Below are positions 15,742-23,814 of a stretch of DNA of 55,608 nucleotides, piece after piece. Position 1 is the first letter of the stretch. Every line of letters starts with the position of its first letter. The notes beneath the pieces are model-generated. The model saw only the letters and a list, made by a program, of their open reading frames with translations, was not told the origin of the DNA and ran no database searches. Source of the DNA: Candidatus Hydrogenedentota bacterium (GTDB taxonomy: Bacteria; Hydrogenedentota; Hydrogenedentia; Hydrogenedentales; SLHB01); contig JADLGB010000222.1 of assembly GCA_020849535.1 (NCBI GenBank), positions 1 to 55,608 of the forward strand, given 5' to 3'. The position numbers and the translations under genes were made by a program.

Positions 15742-17778
15742 CTAGAAATCACGCAAATCATCATCGTCAAGTGGTATCACGGATTCCGGCGCGAGGGCCT
15801 TTTCTCCCTGGCCTCCATGGAGGGCCAATGCCTTTACTCTGTCCTGCGCTGCACGCCGCGGCATCGAGGCACGTAAGGTCCCGGGCAACGAGGGTGATGC
15901 GAGGGCGCTGCGACGCTCACGAGAGCGAACTTCCACGTGGCCGTTGTGCTTCCCGTTTTTGGACATGCCGGACACAATCGAGGTCAATGTGCCTACCATT
16001 TCGTTGAGTTCTTTGGCCTGCGCGGAAAGCTCTTCGCTTGCCGAGGCCGCCTCTTCCGCACTTGCCGCATTCGACTGCGTTACCTGATCCATTGCGGCCA
16101 CGGCGGTGTTTACTTGCTCGATGCCCTTTGACTGCTCTTCCGTGGCGGCAGATACTTCACCCGCCAATTGCGCGACCTTCTCCGCGGCGCTGGCGATTTC
16201 CTCGAGGATCGATGCCACCTCGGTCGACACGGAGACACCGTTGTCCGCATTGTTGCGCGCTTGTTCGATCAGTGCGGAGGTGTTCTTCGCAGCTTCGGCA
16301 CTTCGTTGCGCCAGGTTGCGCACTTCTTCGGCCACCACGGCGAATCCCTTGCCCGCGTCACCGGCACGCGCCGCTTCGACCGCGGCATTCAGCGCGAGGA
16401 GATTGGTCTGGAAAGCGATCTCGTCGATGGTCTTGATGATCTTCGACGTCTCATCCGAGGATTTCTTGATCTCGATGATGGCGTTCGACATCCGGGTCAT
16501 GGCCTCCCGGCCTTTGTCCGCGGCGCCGCGCGCGTCATCGGCCATCCCGCGTGCCTGTCTCGCACCGTCCGCGTTCTGGCGGACCATCGATGCCATTTCC
16601 TCGAGCGAAGCAGACGTTTCCTCCAGGCTGGACGCTTGCTCGCTGGCTCCCTCCGCCATGGCCTGGCTGGATGACGCCACCTGGGAGGATGCGCTCTCCA
16701 CCTGTACCGATCCTTGCGTCAGACCGGCAATCACGGCGCCGATCGACTTGGTTACTGAGCGGGTGATGGCAAATGCCAAGAGGACGCCTACAACGACACC
16801 GGAAATAATCGTCGCGATCATGGTGACGCTCGCTCGCGCTCCCATCTTCGCCCCCGCTTCCACGGAGTCCTTGGCGACGTGCGTGTTGATGTCCACGAGC
16901 GTACCCAGAAGGCCCTGAACCTCAGCCCCTGATGCGTCATTCACCTCAAGCTTCTGCGCCAGCATCTTGTCGCGAACTTCCCGCGCCCGGCCCGCTTCGG
17001 CCAGGATCTTATCGTATTCCGCAAAGGTCTTTTGGGCTGCGCCGGCAAGCTCGCCATGGATGATGGCCAGCGCGCCATCCCTGTTCCCCGAGGTGGCGGC
17101 TTCTTTTACCTGGTGAACACAGGCGTGGAAGTGCTCGTGATTGGGGCGGATATCGTTCAGGCATTGCTGGATAACGGGATTGTTCGTCTCATAGGAGGCG
17201 AGCCATTTACCGAAATTGCAGGCCGAGGCGTCGTCACCTCCGGTCAATTCAGCGCCGGTCAATGCCAGCTTCGTAGCCGCCATCTCGAGCTTGTGGTGAT
17301 CGCCCCTGAATTGCTGAATGTTTCGCTCGATAACGGGCGGATCGGGGATTCCCGTCGCATCGAGTTCTCTGACCATCGACACATAGGTCTCATGGTCCGC
17401 CCACCATTTGTCCCACGCGGGCACGAACTTCTTCCAGGTTTCTGCCTCTTCGGGGGTTTGCGGAAGAGGCTCATAAATCTTCCACGCGTCGTCTATGGCC
17501 TTCTTGTACTCGTCGAACTCGCCATACAGCGCGTCGTGTTCGGCTTTGTCCATATTGGCGCACAGGAGCGCGTTCTCCGCGCTTTCAACTCCAATCTGGT
17601 TCTCACTCATGACAAGTAGCGATTCCACGCTGGGGAGCCTGACTACGCCAATCTCATTCACATACCCATTGACGCTGCGGACACTCCACACGCCGGCCAG
17701 CCCTATGGCCACGAGGGCGATGAGGAGCAGGCCGAACCCAATCCCAATTTTTGTCCCGAGACTTCGATTTGTAAACAT
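15742..17778 (-). CDS. Chemoreceptor (MCP) with an extracytoplasmic CZB-type zinc site
   Basis: 678 residues from ATG 17778, which has GAGGAGG seven bases upstream; an earlier in-frame ATG at 17796 would place that ribosome binding site inside the gene. Membrane segments lie at about 9-34 and 317-338. The sensor region between them has a helical first half and then a CZB-like signature: H161/H162, CNFGKW (C187-W192), and H214 with H218. The C-to-H spacing of 27 and the H-to-H spacing of four match cytoplasmic CZB zinc sites. A conserved signalling hairpin follows (IDEIAFQTNLLALNAAVEAA, EVRNLAQRSAEAAKNTSALI). There is no evident HAMP domain and no NWETF-type tail; it ends in an acidic PLDDDDLRDF. 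It is last in an operon with cheW and a pseudo-receiver. Confidence 0.9.
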   Translation of the reverse strand: MFTNRSLGTKIGIGFGLLLIALVAIGLAGVWSVRSVNGYVNEIGVVRLPSVESLLVMSENQIGVESAENALLCANMDKAEHDALYGEFDEYKKAIDDAWKIYEPLPQTPEEAETWKKFVPAWDKWWADHETYVSMVRELDATGIPDPPVIERNIQQFRGDHHKLEMAATKLALTGAELTGGDDASACNFGKWLASYETNNPVIQQCLNDIRPNHEHFHACVHQVKEAATSGNRDGALAIIHGELAGAAQKTFAEYDKILAEAGRAREVRDKMLAQKLEVNDASGAEVQGLLGTLVDINTHVAKDSVEAGAKMGARASVTMIATIISGVVVGVLLAFAITRSVTKSIGAVIAGLTQGSVQVESASSQVASSSQAMAEGASEQASSLEETSASLEEMASMVRQNADGARQARGMADDARGAADKGREAMTRMSNAIIEIKKSSDETSKIIKTIDEIAFQTNLLALNAAVEAARAGDAGKGFAVVAEEVRNLAQRSAEAAKNTSALIEQARNNADNGVSVSTEVASILEEIASAAEKVAQLAGEVSAATEEQSKGIEQVNTAVAAMDQVTQSNAASAEEAASASEELSAQAKELNEMVGTLTSIVSGMSKNGKHNGHVEVRSRERRSALASPSLPGTLRASMPRRAAQDRVKALALHGGQGEKALAPESVIPLDDDDLRDF

Positions 17779-17848
17779 CGATCTACCTCCTCGCATGAGC
17801 CGCTGTGCTTACACGCGGCTTTGATTACGGCACGAACCGTTGTCAGTC

Positions 17849-18361
17849 TTACCCGTCCTCACCGAGACCTGCTACGGCATCCATCTCCTTGCCACTGAGT
17901 ACGCGATCGGCGTCGAGCAGCAAGATGACCTTTTCACCGGCCTTGCACATTCCGAGAATGAACTCCGTATCGATATGCAGACCGAACGAAGGTGGCGGCT
18001 CCAGTTGTGACGCGCTAATGTCCAGGACTTCTGAGACTTCGTCCACAATCACCCCCATCGTGATGGGAAGCCCCCCGCGATGGACCTGCACCACGATGAT
18101 GCAGGTGCGTGGGGTGTCCTCCTGCCCCTCCATCCCGAACTTGAGACGCAGTTCCATCACGGGAATGACCTTTCCACGTAAATTGATGACACCGCGCACA
18201 TATTCGGGTGTCCGCGGCACGTGAGTGACCGCCATCATCCCGATGATCTCCTGTACCCTCAGAATCTCCAAGCCGTAGCTTTCTCCACCCACTCTGAAGG
18301 TCAGGAACTTCCCAGCCTGAACCAGCGGCACAGGCTGTCGCTCCAGCAATGCTTCACTCAT
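17849..18361 (-). CDS. cheW: CheW coupling protein
   Basis: 170 residues, standard length. The CheW beta-barrel signatures are plain: FLTFRVGGESYGLEILRVQE, VPRTPEYVRGVINLRGKVIP, VMELRLKFGM and MGVIVDEVSEVLDISASQLE. CheW bridges chemoreceptors and the CheA kinase at the membrane array. Here it lies 10 bases after the pseudo-receiver gene and 70 bases before the chemoreceptor, with AGGAG before its ATG. No cheA, cheB, cheR or cheY is present in the window, so it must either join an array encoded elsewhere or work in a reduced complex. Confidence 0.93.
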   Translation of the reverse strand: MSEALLERQPVPLVQAGKFLTFRVGGESYGLEILRVQEIIGMMAVTHVPRTPEYVRGVINLRGKVIPVMELRLKFGMEGQEDTPRTCIIVVQVHRGGLPITMGVIVDEVSEVLDISASQLEPPPSFGLHIDTEFILGMCKAGEKVILLLDADRVLSGKEMDAVAGLGEDG

Positions 18362-18371
18362 GACCGTTCTC

Positions 18372-18896
18372 CTATTCGCCGATGTCGGGCGTTGTTCCGG
18401 GAGTTATCTCATCTCCGCTTGGCGCGGCCAAGGCTCTCGCAGGTGTGTCCATAACCGCGCGCGTCTGCCGGGTATCTCTGGAAGAAATCCCTGCTGAACG
18501 TGCTGTGGACCCCGTGGCACTCCTGCCGTCCCGCGCGCCGATCAACTTGCGCAGTACCGCAGTGAGTTCGTGAAGACTGCTTGCTCCGCATAGAATCAGC
18601 CGCGGATGGAAGCTATGGGCGAGCGCGATTGTGTCGTGATCCATAGCGGGGATAAGCATCACCACACGAACCTGCCGGACCTGCTCCCGAAACTGAAAGA
18701 GTTGCTTCACGTGGTGCCTGTCGACGATTCGTATGACAAGCAGACCAACCTCAGCCTCGGTATTCAGCAACCTCGTGGGCAGATCCTGCACTTCGGGAAG
18801 GGTTTCAACAGTCAGCGCGGGACCTGCCATGGTGACCGCGTTGAGAATTCGCTCTCGCGTCTCATCAAGCAGCGGACTGTGAACTACGACATGCAT
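18372..18896 (-). CDS. Pseudo-receiver-like protein, first gene of the cheW operon
   Basis: 174 residues. The first 125 have the alternating beta/alpha layout of a receiver domain (MHVVVHSPLLDETRERIL, GLLVIRIVDRHHVKQLFQF, VVMLIPAMDHDTIALAHSFH, LILCGASSLHELTAVLRKLI). The acidic pocket and phosphoacceptor Asp are not recognisable: the third strand reads LLVIRI. The remaining 50 residues look disordered (Ser/Thr/Pro/Ala-rich). So it is probably a non-phosphorylated receiver-like adaptor; the fold call is my inference from pattern only. The ATG follows GAGGAGAGG. It is the first gene after the sigma54-type promoter at 18972-18987. Confidence 0.65.
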   Translation of the reverse strand: MHVVVHSPLLDETRERILNAVTMAGPALTVETLPEVQDLPTRLLNTEAEVGLLVIRIVDRHHVKQLFQFREQVRQVRVVMLIPAMDHDTIALAHSFHPRLILCGASSLHELTAVLRKLIGARDGRSATGSTARSAGISSRDTRQTRAVMDTPARALAAPSGDEITPGTTPDIGE

Positions 18897-18971
18897 GGCT
18901 TCAATCCTCTCCTCGCCCCGAGGCTTCGATCGCCCGGTTCAAGTTGGGGCTCCGGCCCACGACCACAGGGG

Positions 18972-18987
18972 AGCAAGGTCCGTGCCC
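18972..18987 (-). promoter_or_regulatory. Sigma54-type (-24/-12) promoter of the pseudo-receiver/cheW/MCP operon
   Basis: On the minus strand the site reads GGGCACGGACCTTGCT. Compared with the sigma54 consensus TGGCACG(A/G)NNNTTGC(A/T), only the first base differs. The GG and GC dinucleotides are separated by exactly ten bases. The predicted start lies near 18961, giving a leader of about 65 bases before the ATG at 18896. A gene for an NtrC-type sigma54 activator ends 164 bases upstream. Confidence 0.75.
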
Positions 18988-19094
18988 GTGACGAGGGATT
19001 TCGCTAAGTCAAGGATTTGTGGGTGCTTGCGCGGTTAGTCCTTTGATGAAAGGGGGATCTGGGAGGTCGATCTGCTTCAGAGTTTCCGGCGCGG

Positions 19095-19140
19095 GCGGAC
19101 AGTTTCCCGTGAGAGCGGAAAGTGGACAGGGAAAGTCCGC
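19095..19140. promoter_or_regulatory. Candidate enhancer (upstream activating) dyad for the sigma54 activator
   Basis: GCGGACAGTTTCCC (19095-19108) and GGGAAAGTCCGC (19129-19140) form an inverted repeat: GCGGAC and TTTCCC face GGGAAA and GTCCGC, with two extra bases in the left arm. The centre is about 155 bases upstream of the predicted sigma54 start, a normal place for activator binding. It could also be a hairpin at the end of the activator gene, whose stop is at 19151, but no T-run follows. Confidence 0.45.
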
Positions 19141-19150
19141 ATGCCGGCGA

Positions 19151-20566
19151 TTAAGACGGGTATGCTTTTCTGGGGATATTGTATTGCTTGAGTAACTCGT
19201 AAAGCCGGGACGGAGAAAGTTCCGCCACCCGGCATGCTTCCTGAATATCGCCTTGAGTAAAGGTGAGCAGATCGTTGAGATACTGCTCTTCGGCCGCCGC
19301 AATTGCCGCGTCCCGGACACTCCTCATGGGTTGAATCGTCTTCACCGGGGCCACCGGAGATTGGACCCGCCCGTCAGTCGGCGCCTCCCCCTGCGCCTGA
19401 TTCTGCATTGCGCTGATCCGCAGCCCCGTCGGCAGGTGCTTGGGATAAAGAACCGAGTCACTTCCCGCAACGGCAAAGACGCGATCCAGTGTGTGGAGGA
19501 GTTCGCGGACGTTTCCCGGCCAATCGTACGCCTCCAGCACGGAGAAGAACTCGGGCGAGAAGCCCTTTGCGGCAACATGACACTCGTCGCACAGCTTGTG
19601 AATGCGGTGAATCGCAATCGTTTTGATATCCTCCCTGCGGCATCTAAGAGGAGGCACTTGCACCGTCAGCACGCAGATGCGATATAGCAGGTCTTTCCGA
19701 AAACGGCCTTCGCCAGCCAACTGGTTGAGATCGCGGTTTGTTGCCGCAAGAAGCCGGAAATCGCTGAAGCACTCCTGCTGGCCTCCCACGGGCCGGAAAC
19801 GCCGCTCCTGAAGGACGCGCAAGAAGGACTTCTGTAGATGCTCGGGCAGTTCGCCAACCTCATCGAGGAAGAGCGTGCCGTTGTGTGCCTGCTGGATGAG
19901 CCCTTCCCGGTCACGTTCCGCGCCCGTGAACGAACCTTTCACATGACCAAAGAGTATACTCTCCACCAGATTCTCCGGAAGTGCCGCACAGTCCACCACC
20001 ACGAAGTTTCCGCTTCTCCGTGCGCTGTTCTCATGGATCAGCGTCGCGATGATCTCTTTGCCAGTGCCCGTTTCTCCAGTGATGAGAGCGCTGGCATCGC
20101 TATCGGCCGCTTGGGCGGCGGCTTCGAGACAGAGATTGAGGCACGGCGAATTGCCCACTAGTCTGCTTCGGTCGAAGACCCTCGATTTCAAGGCGCCCCG
20201 CACGTCCCTATACTGTAAGGCCCTGATTAGGGGCAGTGTCATTGCGTCATTGGACGTCGCCTTGGCCACGTAGTCCCACGCGCCGTAGTTCATCGCCAGT
20301 TCCGCCCCGTCCGGACTACCCGATCCCGTGATAATGATCACCTCCGGCCGGGAAGGGAGTTCACGGATTCTGGGCAGAATCTCCAGCCCGTTCCCATCTG
20401 GCAAATTCACATCCAGGTAAATGACATCGTACGGACAGGCGCCCGAAGCGCTGAGCGCGTCATGGCGCGTGCCCACGCAGGCCACTTCATGGCCCAGCCG
20501 CATGATGGCACGCGACAACATGCTGGCAAATCCGTCATCATCGTCGACGATTAGAATTCGAGACAT
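19151..20566 (-). CDS. NtrC-family sigma54-dependent response regulator
   Basis: 471 residues in the standard order. The receiver (1-120) has DDDD 8-11 and phosphoacceptor D52 in YLDVNLPDGNG, but A-K-A replaces the usual K-P. The AAA+ domain (about 135-370) has Walker A GETGTGKE (164-171), Walker B TLFLDE (231-236) and the sigma54-contact loop GSFTGA (211-216), a variant of GAFTGA. A Fis-type helix-turn-helix lies at 425-471 (GDIQEACRVAELSPSRLYEL). It uses ATP hydrolysis to open sigma54 promoters. It is the last gene of the kinase operon, 13 bases after the hybrid kinase, and stops just before a sigma54-type promoter facing cheW. AGGAG precedes the ATG. Confidence 0.95.
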   Translation of the reverse strand: MSRILIVDDDDGFASMLSRAIMRLGHEVACVGTRHDALSASGACPYDVIYLDVNLPDGNGLEILPRIRELPSRPEVIIITGSGSPDGAELAMNYGAWDYVAKATSNDAMTLPLIRALQYRDVRGALKSRVFDRSRLVGNSPCLNLCLEAAAQAADSDASALITGETGTGKEIIATLIHENSARRSGNFVVVDCAALPENLVESILFGHVKGSFTGAERDREGLIQQAHNGTLFLDEVGELPEHLQKSFLRVLQERRFRPVGGQQECFSDFRLLAATNRDLNQLAGEGRFRKDLLYRICVLTVQVPPLRCRREDIKTIAIHRIHKLCDECHVAAKGFSPEFFSVLEAYDWPGNVRELLHTLDRVFAVAGSDSVLYPKHLPTGLRISAMQNQAQGEAPTDGRVQSPVAPVKTIQPMRSVRDAAIAAAEEQYLNDLLTFTQGDIQEACRVAELSPSRLYELLKQYNIPRKAYPS

Positions 20567-20579
20567 CCTGAGTTAACTC

Positions 20580-23351
20580 CTACGCGCCATTCTTGTCATC
20601 AACAGTCTTCAAGGCCCGGTTGATGGCTGTTGCGAGAACCTGCGTGGTAATGGGTTTTCGGAGAATGTCCCGCACACCACAGCTTCTGGCCAGTTCCTCG
20701 GTCTTTCGTTCGCCGTATCCCGTGCACAGGATGACGGGGCAGTTCGGGCGAAGCCGGAGCATCTCCATCGCCATCTCGAGTCCCGTCATATGCGGCATCG
20801 TCTGATCGGTGATCACCACGTCGAATACACCAGGATTCAGCTTGAAGGAGCCAAGCGCCGCCCGGCTATCAGTCGAGGCGATTACATGATAGCCGAGGCG
20901 GGAAAGGCGCCGGCGGGTGACAGTGACGATGGATTCCTCGTCATCGACCACCAGGATTTGTTCTCCGTGCCCAAGCGGCGCAGTCCTCACTGCGGAGACC
21001 TCTTCAACGGCAGGTTCACCGCGCCACACGGGTAGACAAACCTCGAAACTGGAGCCAAGACCGACCTCACTGGTGACACGAATGCTTCCCCCGTGGCTCT
21101 CCACGATTCCGTGCACAACGGCCAGACCCAGGCCAGTACCCTCGCCTTGAGATTTGGTGGTGTAGAAGGGGTCGAAAATGCGCGACATGGTGGCGGCGTC
21201 CATTCCCATGCCCGTATCGCGTACCGTGAGCCTCGCCATGGATTCCGGAGGGACATTTGAAGACCCGTCGTTCTTCCCATCCACTTCGACAAGTTCCACG
21301 GTCAGCTTGCCTCCCCGATCGCGCATCGCGTGATAAGCATTTGTACACAGATTCATGACAATCTGATGCATCTGCGTGGCATCCGCGAACACGGCCAGGG
21401 ATTCGGAGAGGATACGGCACTCTATCTCGATCGTCGCCGGGATGGACGCGCGCAGGAATTTCACCGTTTCCTTGACCAGCGGGGCAAGCGGCATCGGCTT
21501 GCGCTCCGGCTGGCCTTGCCGGCTGAACGCGAGGATCTGGCGGACCAAGTCCGCCGCTCGCGTGGACGCATTCGTCGCGCCCAAGAGGGATTCTCGCAAG
21601 TCCGTCAGTTCGATTGGGGCGTCATCTAAGGCCAGTTCGAGGTTTCCGTTGACCGCGGCGAGGATGTTGTTGAAATCGTGCGCGATGCCGCCGGCGAGAG
21701 TCCCGATAGCCTCCATCTTCTGGGCCTGACGGAGTTGGGCCTCCAACTGCAGCCGCTCCGTCACATCGCGCATGATGGCCACGTACCCGATTCGTTTGCC
21801 GGCCGGATCCCGAATCGGTGACACAACGACGTCCTCGTCTACGAGGCTACCGTCCCTTCGGCGGTTCGTTATACGTCCGGTCCAAATCGAACCCCGGGAA
21901 ACCGTCCTGTAAACATTGTGGTAAAACGCCTCGCTCTGGGCATCATTCTGAAGAATTTGCGCGGAACACCCCTCGATATCCTTGCGAGCGTGGCCGAGCG
22001 TGCGCTCAAATGCGGGATTCACATAGGTGATGAGGCCTGCGTCATCCGTGATAATGATATCGTCGGTCGCCTGTTCAACGACCGTTGCCAGACGGGCAAG
22101 GGCTTGTTCGGCGAGTTGGCGCTCCAATTCAGTGGCCGCGCGCGCAGAGAAGATGCGCAGCAGGCTCTCGGCCTGGAGTGCGTTGGGCAACGGCTTGTCA
22201 TCCATGACGGCCAGGAGCCCGAGGGTCTCCCCGCTGGAGGCCCTCAGGGGCACTCCCATGTAGCTCTCCACACCCATTTGGGCGAGCAGGAAATCGCTGG
22301 GAAACAACGCCTGGACATTGCTCGGATAGAGGCAAAAGCCTTTCTGGGTGACGTTTTCGCAGGGAGTGCCTGCCAGGTCGTACTCGAAGTCATCCGCATG
22401 TGCATCGCCAGCCCAGATAGCCAGCGTCCGCGCGCGATGGGCGCTTGCGTCTACCGCCGCCACCTCCGCGTAACGAACGCTGAGGGCGCGCGCCAGGTTC
22501 GACACCAACCTGCGGAAGAACCCTGTTCCCACCACGGATGACGTTCCTTCCAGGATCGAACGCATGGCTACTTCGAGACGGCGGCGGTCGGTGATGTCAA
22601 CGCAATACTCGATCATCTGACTCACCTCGCCGCGCTCATCCAGAACGGGGTATCCGTGAACCTCCACGATCCTGGGCATGCCATCGACGCCCTCATGCCT
22701 GTGTTCAACGACTGTGGGCATCTTTGTCGCCACGGTCGCCATTAACGGGCAGGGATGATCCTCCCCCTCGCACGGCTGCGACCGTCCGTGGTTCAGCGCA
22801 TAGCAGAAGATTCGATCCTCACTACCGGGCCGCAGCGCCGCCGAATTGGCCATGATCACTTCGTAATTGCGCACATCTACCACATAGAAGGGGTGCGCGA
22901 CGGACTCGAAGACATTCCGGAGAAACTCGCTTTGCTCCCGTTGGGCCTTTTCGGCACGCTCGCGCTCCATCCGCTGCTGCCGTTCGTTCAGCGCCCTTCG
23001 CACGGCGGGGCCGAGCCGCGATAGTTTGTCCTTGAGGACGTAATCCGTGGCCCCCCGCTTGAGAGCTTCGATGGCCACCTCCTCGCCCAAGGCGCCGCTG
23101 ACGAATATGAAGGGGACATCTGGAATCCGCTCAAGAGCCAGTTCCAATGCCCGCAGGCCGTCAAAGCCCGGAAGGGAATAGTCTGCGAGAATGAGATCGA
23201 ACGTGCCCTGTTCCATTGCGGCGACAAACTGCGCGCGCGTCTCCACGCGCGTCACATCGCACTCGATACCCTCCGCCTCGAGTGTGACTTGATTCAGTTC
23301 CGCATCGTTTGGGCTGTCCTCGAGATTCAGTATGGTCACCCGTGTGCCCAT
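20580..23351 (-). CDS. Hybrid sensor histidine kinase (REC-PAS-GAF-PAS-HisKA-HATPase-REC)
   Basis: 923 residues, soluble. I start at ATG 23351 (AAGGAG upstream); an earlier in-frame start would overlap the preceding gene. The order is: receiver 1-125 (D57, ADYSLPGFDG); PAS about 140-255 with a cysteine cluster (C183, H188, C194, C201, ending HPCPL); GAF about 265-410; PAS 420-535; HisKA with H558 (GGIAHDFNNILAAVNGN); HATPase with N-box VMNLCTNAYHAMRD and GEGTGLGLAVVHG; and receiver 795-915 (D849, TDQTMPHMTG). The sensory cysteine cluster could bind metal or respond to redox. Receivers at both ends suit it to pass phosphate on in a relay, with the NtrC regulator next in the operon. Confidence 0.93.
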   Translation of the reverse strand: MGTRVTILNLEDSPNDAELNQVTLEAEGIECDVTRVETRAQFVAAMEQGTFDLILADYSLPGFDGLRALELALERIPDVPFIFVSGALGEEVAIEALKRGATDYVLKDKLSRLGPAVRRALNERQQRMERERAEKAQREQSEFLRNVFESVAHPFYVVDVRNYEVIMANSAALRPGSEDRIFCYALNHGRSQPCEGEDHPCPLMATVATKMPTVVEHRHEGVDGMPRIVEVHGYPVLDERGEVSQMIEYCVDITDRRRLEVAMRSILEGTSSVVGTGFFRRLVSNLARALSVRYAEVAAVDASAHRARTLAIWAGDAHADDFEYDLAGTPCENVTQKGFCLYPSNVQALFPSDFLLAQMGVESYMGVPLRASSGETLGLLAVMDDKPLPNALQAESLLRIFSARAATELERQLAEQALARLATVVEQATDDIIITDDAGLITYVNPAFERTLGHARKDIEGCSAQILQNDAQSEAFYHNVYRTVSRGSIWTGRITNRRRDGSLVDEDVVVSPIRDPAGKRIGYVAIMRDVTERLQLEAQLRQAQKMEAIGTLAGGIAHDFNNILAAVNGNLELALDDAPIELTDLRESLLGATNASTRAADLVRQILAFSRQGQPERKPMPLAPLVKETVKFLRASIPATIEIECRILSESLAVFADATQMHQIVMNLCTNAYHAMRDRGGKLTVELVEVDGKNDGSSNVPPESMARLTVRDTGMGMDAATMSRIFDPFYTTKSQGEGTGLGLAVVHGIVESHGGSIRVTSEVGLGSSFEVCLPVWRGEPAVEEVSAVRTAPLGHGEQILVVDDEESIVTVTRRRLSRLGYHVIASTDSRAALGSFKLNPGVFDVVITDQTMPHMTGLEMAMEMLRLRPNCPVILCTGYGERKTEELARSCGVRDILRKPITTQVLATAINRALKTVDDKNGA

Positions 23352-23361
23352 GCCCTTCTCC

Positions 23362-23811
23362 TTACGCCAAGCTCCGCGGCGGAGGTTCGTTGAATATGGC
23401 CCAGAATAGTCCCGACGTTTTGACGGCCTCAACAAAGCCGTGGAAATCGACGGGCTTCACAACGTAAGCGTTCGCCCCAAGCTCGTAGCCTGAGGCGAGA
23501 TCCTTCTCTTCCCGAGATGAGGAGAGGATCACAACCGGAATCAACCGGAGGAGTTCATCGGACCTGATGATCCTGAGGACCTCAATGCCATCTATCTTCG
23601 GCAGCTTGATGTCGAGAAGAATCACGACAGGATTGCCCTCGGGCCGGCTTGCGAATCTCCCCCTTCGATAGAGATAGTCGAGTGCTTCCTTCCCATCACG
23701 CGCAATGTCCGTGAGATTTGAGATGCGATACTCAGCCAATGCATCGAGCGTCATCTCAATGTCATGAGGACTGTCCTCAACGAGCAAAACGCGCCGGAGT
23801 CCATTGGCCAT
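23362..23811 (-). CDS. Single-domain response regulator (Rcp1-like)
   Basis: 149 residues, receiver only. VEDSPHD gives the acidic pocket, D67 (VILLDIKLPKIDG) the phosphoacceptor, and VVKPVDFHGF the conserved Lys. The extended beta4 region (VVILSSSREEKDLASGYELG) is typical of Rcp1-type receivers paired with phytochrome-like kinases. Its ribosome binding site GGGAGG overlaps the stop of the giant kinase gene, so the two are translationally linked. With no output domain it probably shuttles phosphate between the giant kinase and a partner. Confidence 0.93.
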   Translation of the reverse strand: MANGLRRVLLVEDSPHDIEMTLDALAEYRISNLTDIARDGKEALDYLYRRGRFASRPEGNPVVILLDIKLPKIDGIEVLRIIRSDELLRLIPVVILSSSREEKDLASGYELGANAYVVKPVDFHGFVEAVKTSGLFWAIFNEPPPRSLA

Positions 23812-23814
23812 CGC

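Noticed and set aside
18936..18960. tRNA T-loop-like GGTTCAA
   Set aside because: No cloverleaf can be drawn around it, and the region is the leader of the sigma54-type promoter.
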